Source: Clostridia bacterium (lineage in GTDB: Bacteria; Bacillota; Clostridia; Christensenellales; UBA1242). From it: a stretch of 36,565 nt of DNA. The number at the start of each line of letters is the position of its first letter. Position 1 is the first letter of the stretch. The DNA lies in NCBI GenBank assembly GCA_009929275.1, contig SAAW01000011.1, positions 1-36,565 of the forward strand. The letters run 5' to 3'. The notes under the pieces were generated by a model. The model ran no database searches, was not told the DNA's origin, and was given only the letters and a program-made list of their open reading frames with translations. Both the position numbers and the translations under genes were made by a program. Shown here one piece after another: positions 34,645-36,565 of this stretch.

Positions 34645-35196
34645 TTATTTTGCCACAATGACTTGGCTATATTTTATAACTTTGTCTTTAAGCATGTAGC
34701 CTGCTTCAACTTCGTCGATGACTGTGCCACTTTTTGTGTGTTCCTTTTGCATCATCATCACGGCATTGTGAAAGTTTGGATCAAAAGCCTTGCCAACGCA
34801 ATCGATTTTTTTAATTCCTAAACTGTCAAGTGCGGATAAAACATTTTTTTCAATCAGATGTATCCCACTTAATGTTGCCTTGTCTTGAACAATTTTCCTT
34901 GCTTTTTTAAAAGAATCAAGAGCGGGCAGAATTGTTTTCACTGCGTCCGACACTCCCTCAAACTTCGCTTTTTCCACTTCATCTTTAAGGCGACTGCGAT
35001 AGTTTTCAAAGTCACGCTCTAAGTCTTTATAGTCATTCATCGCGTCTGCCACTTGAAGTTTTATGTTGTCATAGTCTTCTTGAGTCAAGGTGATTGTCTT
35101 AATTTCTTTTTCTCTTTCGTTGTTTTCTGTGTTTTTAGTTTTCTTTTCTGCATTTTTGTCTTCAAATATTTCATTTTTTTTGTTGTCCTGTTCCAT
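34645..35196 (-). CDS. grpE: Nucleotide exchange factor GrpE
   Basis: Releases ADP from DnaK. The 183-residue protein has a charged disordered N-terminus (about 1-35), a long coiled-coil helix (about 38-100, including MNDYKDLERDFENYRSRLKDE) and a C-terminal beta domain with the family motif FDPNFHNAVM and the ending LKDKVIKYSQVIVAK. Its ATG and ribosome site (GGAGGAAAGT) lie inside the 3' end of hrcA, with a 26-nt out-of-frame overlap, so the two are likely translationally coupled. Confidence 0.96.
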   Translation of the reverse strand: MEQDNKKNEIFEDKNAEKKTKNTENNEREKEIKTITLTQEDYDNIKLQVADAMNDYKDLERDFENYRSRLKDEVEKAKFEGVSDAVKTILPALDSFKKARKIVQDKATLSGIHLIEKNVLSALDSLGIKKIDCVGKAFDPNFHNAVMMMQKEHTKSGTVIDEVEAGYMLKDKVIKYSQVIVAK

Positions 35197-36244
35197 ACTT
35201 TCCTCCTTTTTTAAGTTTGTCTTTCAGTTCGTCCGAAACAAATTTGAGCACGCTTGCAATGTTTGCATAATCAATCCTTTCAGGACCAATGACTCCCACA
35301 GTTGCAATTCGTTTGCCGTCCAGCACGAGTGGAGTTTTGATTATGGCACAATCGTTCAAATTCCCCATTTCAACTTCATCGCCAATGTTCACGCTTATGC
35401 AATCGCTGTTTTCTTTAATCTCCATAAGGTTTTTGAGTTTCTCGTCATCGTCCAAAATACTCAAAATATTCTTTGCATTTTCAACATTTTTAAGTTCTTT
35501 GTTCTCAAGCAATTTTATGATGCCCTCGTTGCTGACTTTGCTCTTCGTTTTGTGATAATAGACGTCAAGCACTTGAAGCACAAGTTTGAAAATGCCCTCA
35601 TATTCTTTCATACTCTTTTTGATGCCAAGGCTAAAATTGTCGACGTTTTGAGTGAGAAATTTGATGCTGTTGCCTGCAAAAATGCTGGTGAAAACTTGTG
35701 AAGCATTGTCGCAATCCTGTTTTGTGATGTTTCCCTGTGCGAAGATTGTGTTTGAGATTGCCCCAATGTTTGTTTCAATAAGCACAAGAATTTGATTGTT
35801 TAAAAGATAAATTGTCTTAATTCCTTGCACCAAAAGATTTTCAAATCCGTCGAACATAAACACCGTTGGATAGTTCGTTGTCGTCGACACCACTTTTGAA
35901 ATGGCTTCGACAATCTCTGAAAGATTTGTCGAACGCGAAAACATCTTGTTTTTAATCTCGCTTAAATCTTGCCCGTTGCATTTGATGTCTAACAAAGTTT
36001 CGTTCACAAAAAATCTGTAGCCTTTCGTTGTGGGAACTCGTCCGCTTGAAGTGTGGATTTGTTTCAAAAATCCCATTGCTTCCAGTGCGTTCAACTCGTT
36101 CCTAATTGTCGCCGTGGACAAGTCGTGAAGTTCAGTTTGCTGGACAAGCAGGCTTGTTATGGGGCTGGCAAGTTTGATGTAGTTGTCGATGGCACTATAA
36201 AGAATGACTTTTTTTCTCCTAGACAATTCTGGTGAATTTTCCAA
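35171..36244 (-). CDS. hrcA: Heat-inducible transcription repressor HrcA
   Basis: Represses class I heat-shock genes by binding CIRCE; its activity is tuned by GroEL in studied species. The 357-residue protein has an N-terminal winged helix (about 8-75; STATIRNELNALEAMGFL and HTSSGRVPTTKGYRFFV are typical), a GAF-like middle domain and the C-terminal IGPERIDYANIASVLKFV signature. The start is a TTG at 36244 with GGAGG about 10 nt upstream. It heads the hrcA-grpE-dnaK-dnaJ operon behind a perfect -35/-10 promoter with CIRCE at the predicted transcription start, so it should repress itself. No groESL is in the window. Confidence 0.96.
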   Translation of the reverse strand: MENSPELSRRKKVILYSAIDNYIKLASPITSLLVQQTELHDLSTATIRNELNALEAMGFLKQIHTSSGRVPTTKGYRFFVNETLLDIKCNGQDLSEIKNKMFSRSTNLSEIVEAISKVVSTTTNYPTVFMFDGFENLLVQGIKTIYLLNNQILVLIETNIGAISNTIFAQGNITKQDCDNASQVFTSIFAGNSIKFLTQNVDNFSLGIKKSMKEYEGIFKLVLQVLDVYYHKTKSKVSNEGIIKLLENKELKNVENAKNILSILDDDEKLKNLMEIKENSDCISVNIGDEVEMGNLNDCAIIKTPLVLDGKRIATVGVIGPERIDYANIASVLKFVSDELKDKLKKGGKYGTGQQKK

Positions 36245-36339
36245 AAGTTTTCTCTCCTCCTCTTTGCAAAACTAATTTTGAAACACTGAAAAGTGTATGT
36301 TTTGATTATATACTTTTTAGCACTTCAAAATTGCATATG

Positions 36340-36366
36340 TTAGCACTCGTTTGATTTGACTGCTAG
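36340..36366 (-). promoter_or_regulatory. CIRCE operator (HrcA binding site)
   Basis: On the plus strand TTAGCACTC, nine bases, then GACTGCTAG. The consensus is TTAGCACTC-N9-GAGTGCTAA, so the left arm is perfect and the right arm matches at seven of nine. It lies just downstream of the -10 and covers the predicted start of transcription. Confidence 0.92.
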
Positions 36367-36370
36367 CACT

Positions 36371-36398
36371 ATTATATGCAATAAAAACAAAATGTCAA
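36371..36398 (-). promoter_or_regulatory. Consensus promoter of hrcA-grpE-dnaK-dnaJ
   Basis: A perfect TTGACA (36393-36398), a 16-bp spacer and a perfect TATAAT (36371-36376) on the minus strand, with the CIRCE operator starting 4 bp downstream. This fits a strong promoter held in check by HrcA. Confidence 0.9.
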
Positions 36399-36565
36399 AC
36401 AGTTTATGACATTTTTTTAAAAATTTTTAAAAGATTTTTTTTATGTTTTTTTAAATAAAAAAACACCCTAAATTAAAACAAGTTTTTATATGTTGTTTTT
36501 TAAAACGGGCATTTTTAATCAATTTTTTTATTATATAAATATATATTTTTAAAATAACATAATTT

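Larger units (their letters stand above)
36245..36565. other. 321-bp leader, operator and AT-rich end of the window
   Basis: The first 155 bp hold the hrcA leader (about 120 nt, with a small hairpin ACACT/AGTGT at 36283-36296), the CIRCE operator and the promoter. The rest (about 36400-36565) is mostly A and T homopolymer runs; I see no gene, RNA or clear terminator in it. Confidence 0.7.

Overview
The window is AT-rich chromosomal DNA from a Gram-positive, probably strictly anaerobic, low-GC Bacillota (Clostridia-like) bacterium. The reasons are a pyruvate:ferredoxin oxidoreductase, strong GGAGG ribosome sites, Bacillota-type housekeeping clusters (dnaG-rpoD, rpoZ-priA-def-fmt-rlmN-rpe, yloU-fakA, hrcA-grpE-dnaK-dnaJ) and a CIRCE operator. 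TGA serves as a stop codon (for example def, rlmN and mtaB), so this is not the mollicute code. Species cannot be named from the sequence. I see no rRNA, tRNA, CRISPR array, prophage or insertion sequence.

Layout. (1) 1-3403, plus strand: PFOR, with its 5' end outside the window. (2) 3507-8585, minus: a 1692-residue secreted, membrane-anchored papain-like protease with MBG and InlB-type repeats, convergent with PFOR across a shared bidirectional terminator. (3) 8836-9399, plus: a UPF0316/DUF2179 membrane protein; 9492-9746, minus: a small two-helix membrane protein. (4) 9822-12310, minus: a TPR protein and a CT398-type coiled-coil zinc-ribbon protein, then a 669-bp gene-free AT-rich stretch. 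(5) 12980-15826, minus: rpoD and dnaG. (6) 15997-18052: fakA and yloU. (7) 18300-24003: rpe, rlmN, fmt, def, priA, rpoZ, tightly packed and read rpoZ to rpe. (8) 24158-28368: ligA and pcrA, overlapping by one base. (9) 28504-29261: an unknown Cys-containing protein and rpsU, each with its own promoter. (10) 29320-31330: mtaB and rsmE. (11) 31588-36244: dnaJ, dnaK, grpE, hrcA behind a near-consensus promoter with a CIRCE operator.

Most genes are informational: replication and repair (DnaG, PriA, PcrA, LigA), transcription (SigA, omega), translation start and maturation (Fmt, Def), rRNA/tRNA modification (RlmN, RsmE, MtaB), protein folding (HrcA regulon) and phospholipid precursor supply (FakA). 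The conserved clusters look pruned compared with the usual Bacillota order: no rsmB, prpC, prkC or rsgA between fmt and rpe, no prmA between dnaJ and rsmE, and no trmK/nif3 after rpoD.

I found no convincing unknown multi-gene system. The most interesting signals are regulatory. Two genes (pcrA, rsmE) have an extended -10 element exactly 6 nt before the ATG and no ribosome site, suggesting leaderless mRNAs. The hrcA operator is embedded in a 23-bp periodic array with an outer inverted repeat. The rpsU promoter carries a palindrome in its spacer, and the yloU leader holds a terminator-like hairpin. The large surface protease is the main accessory gene.
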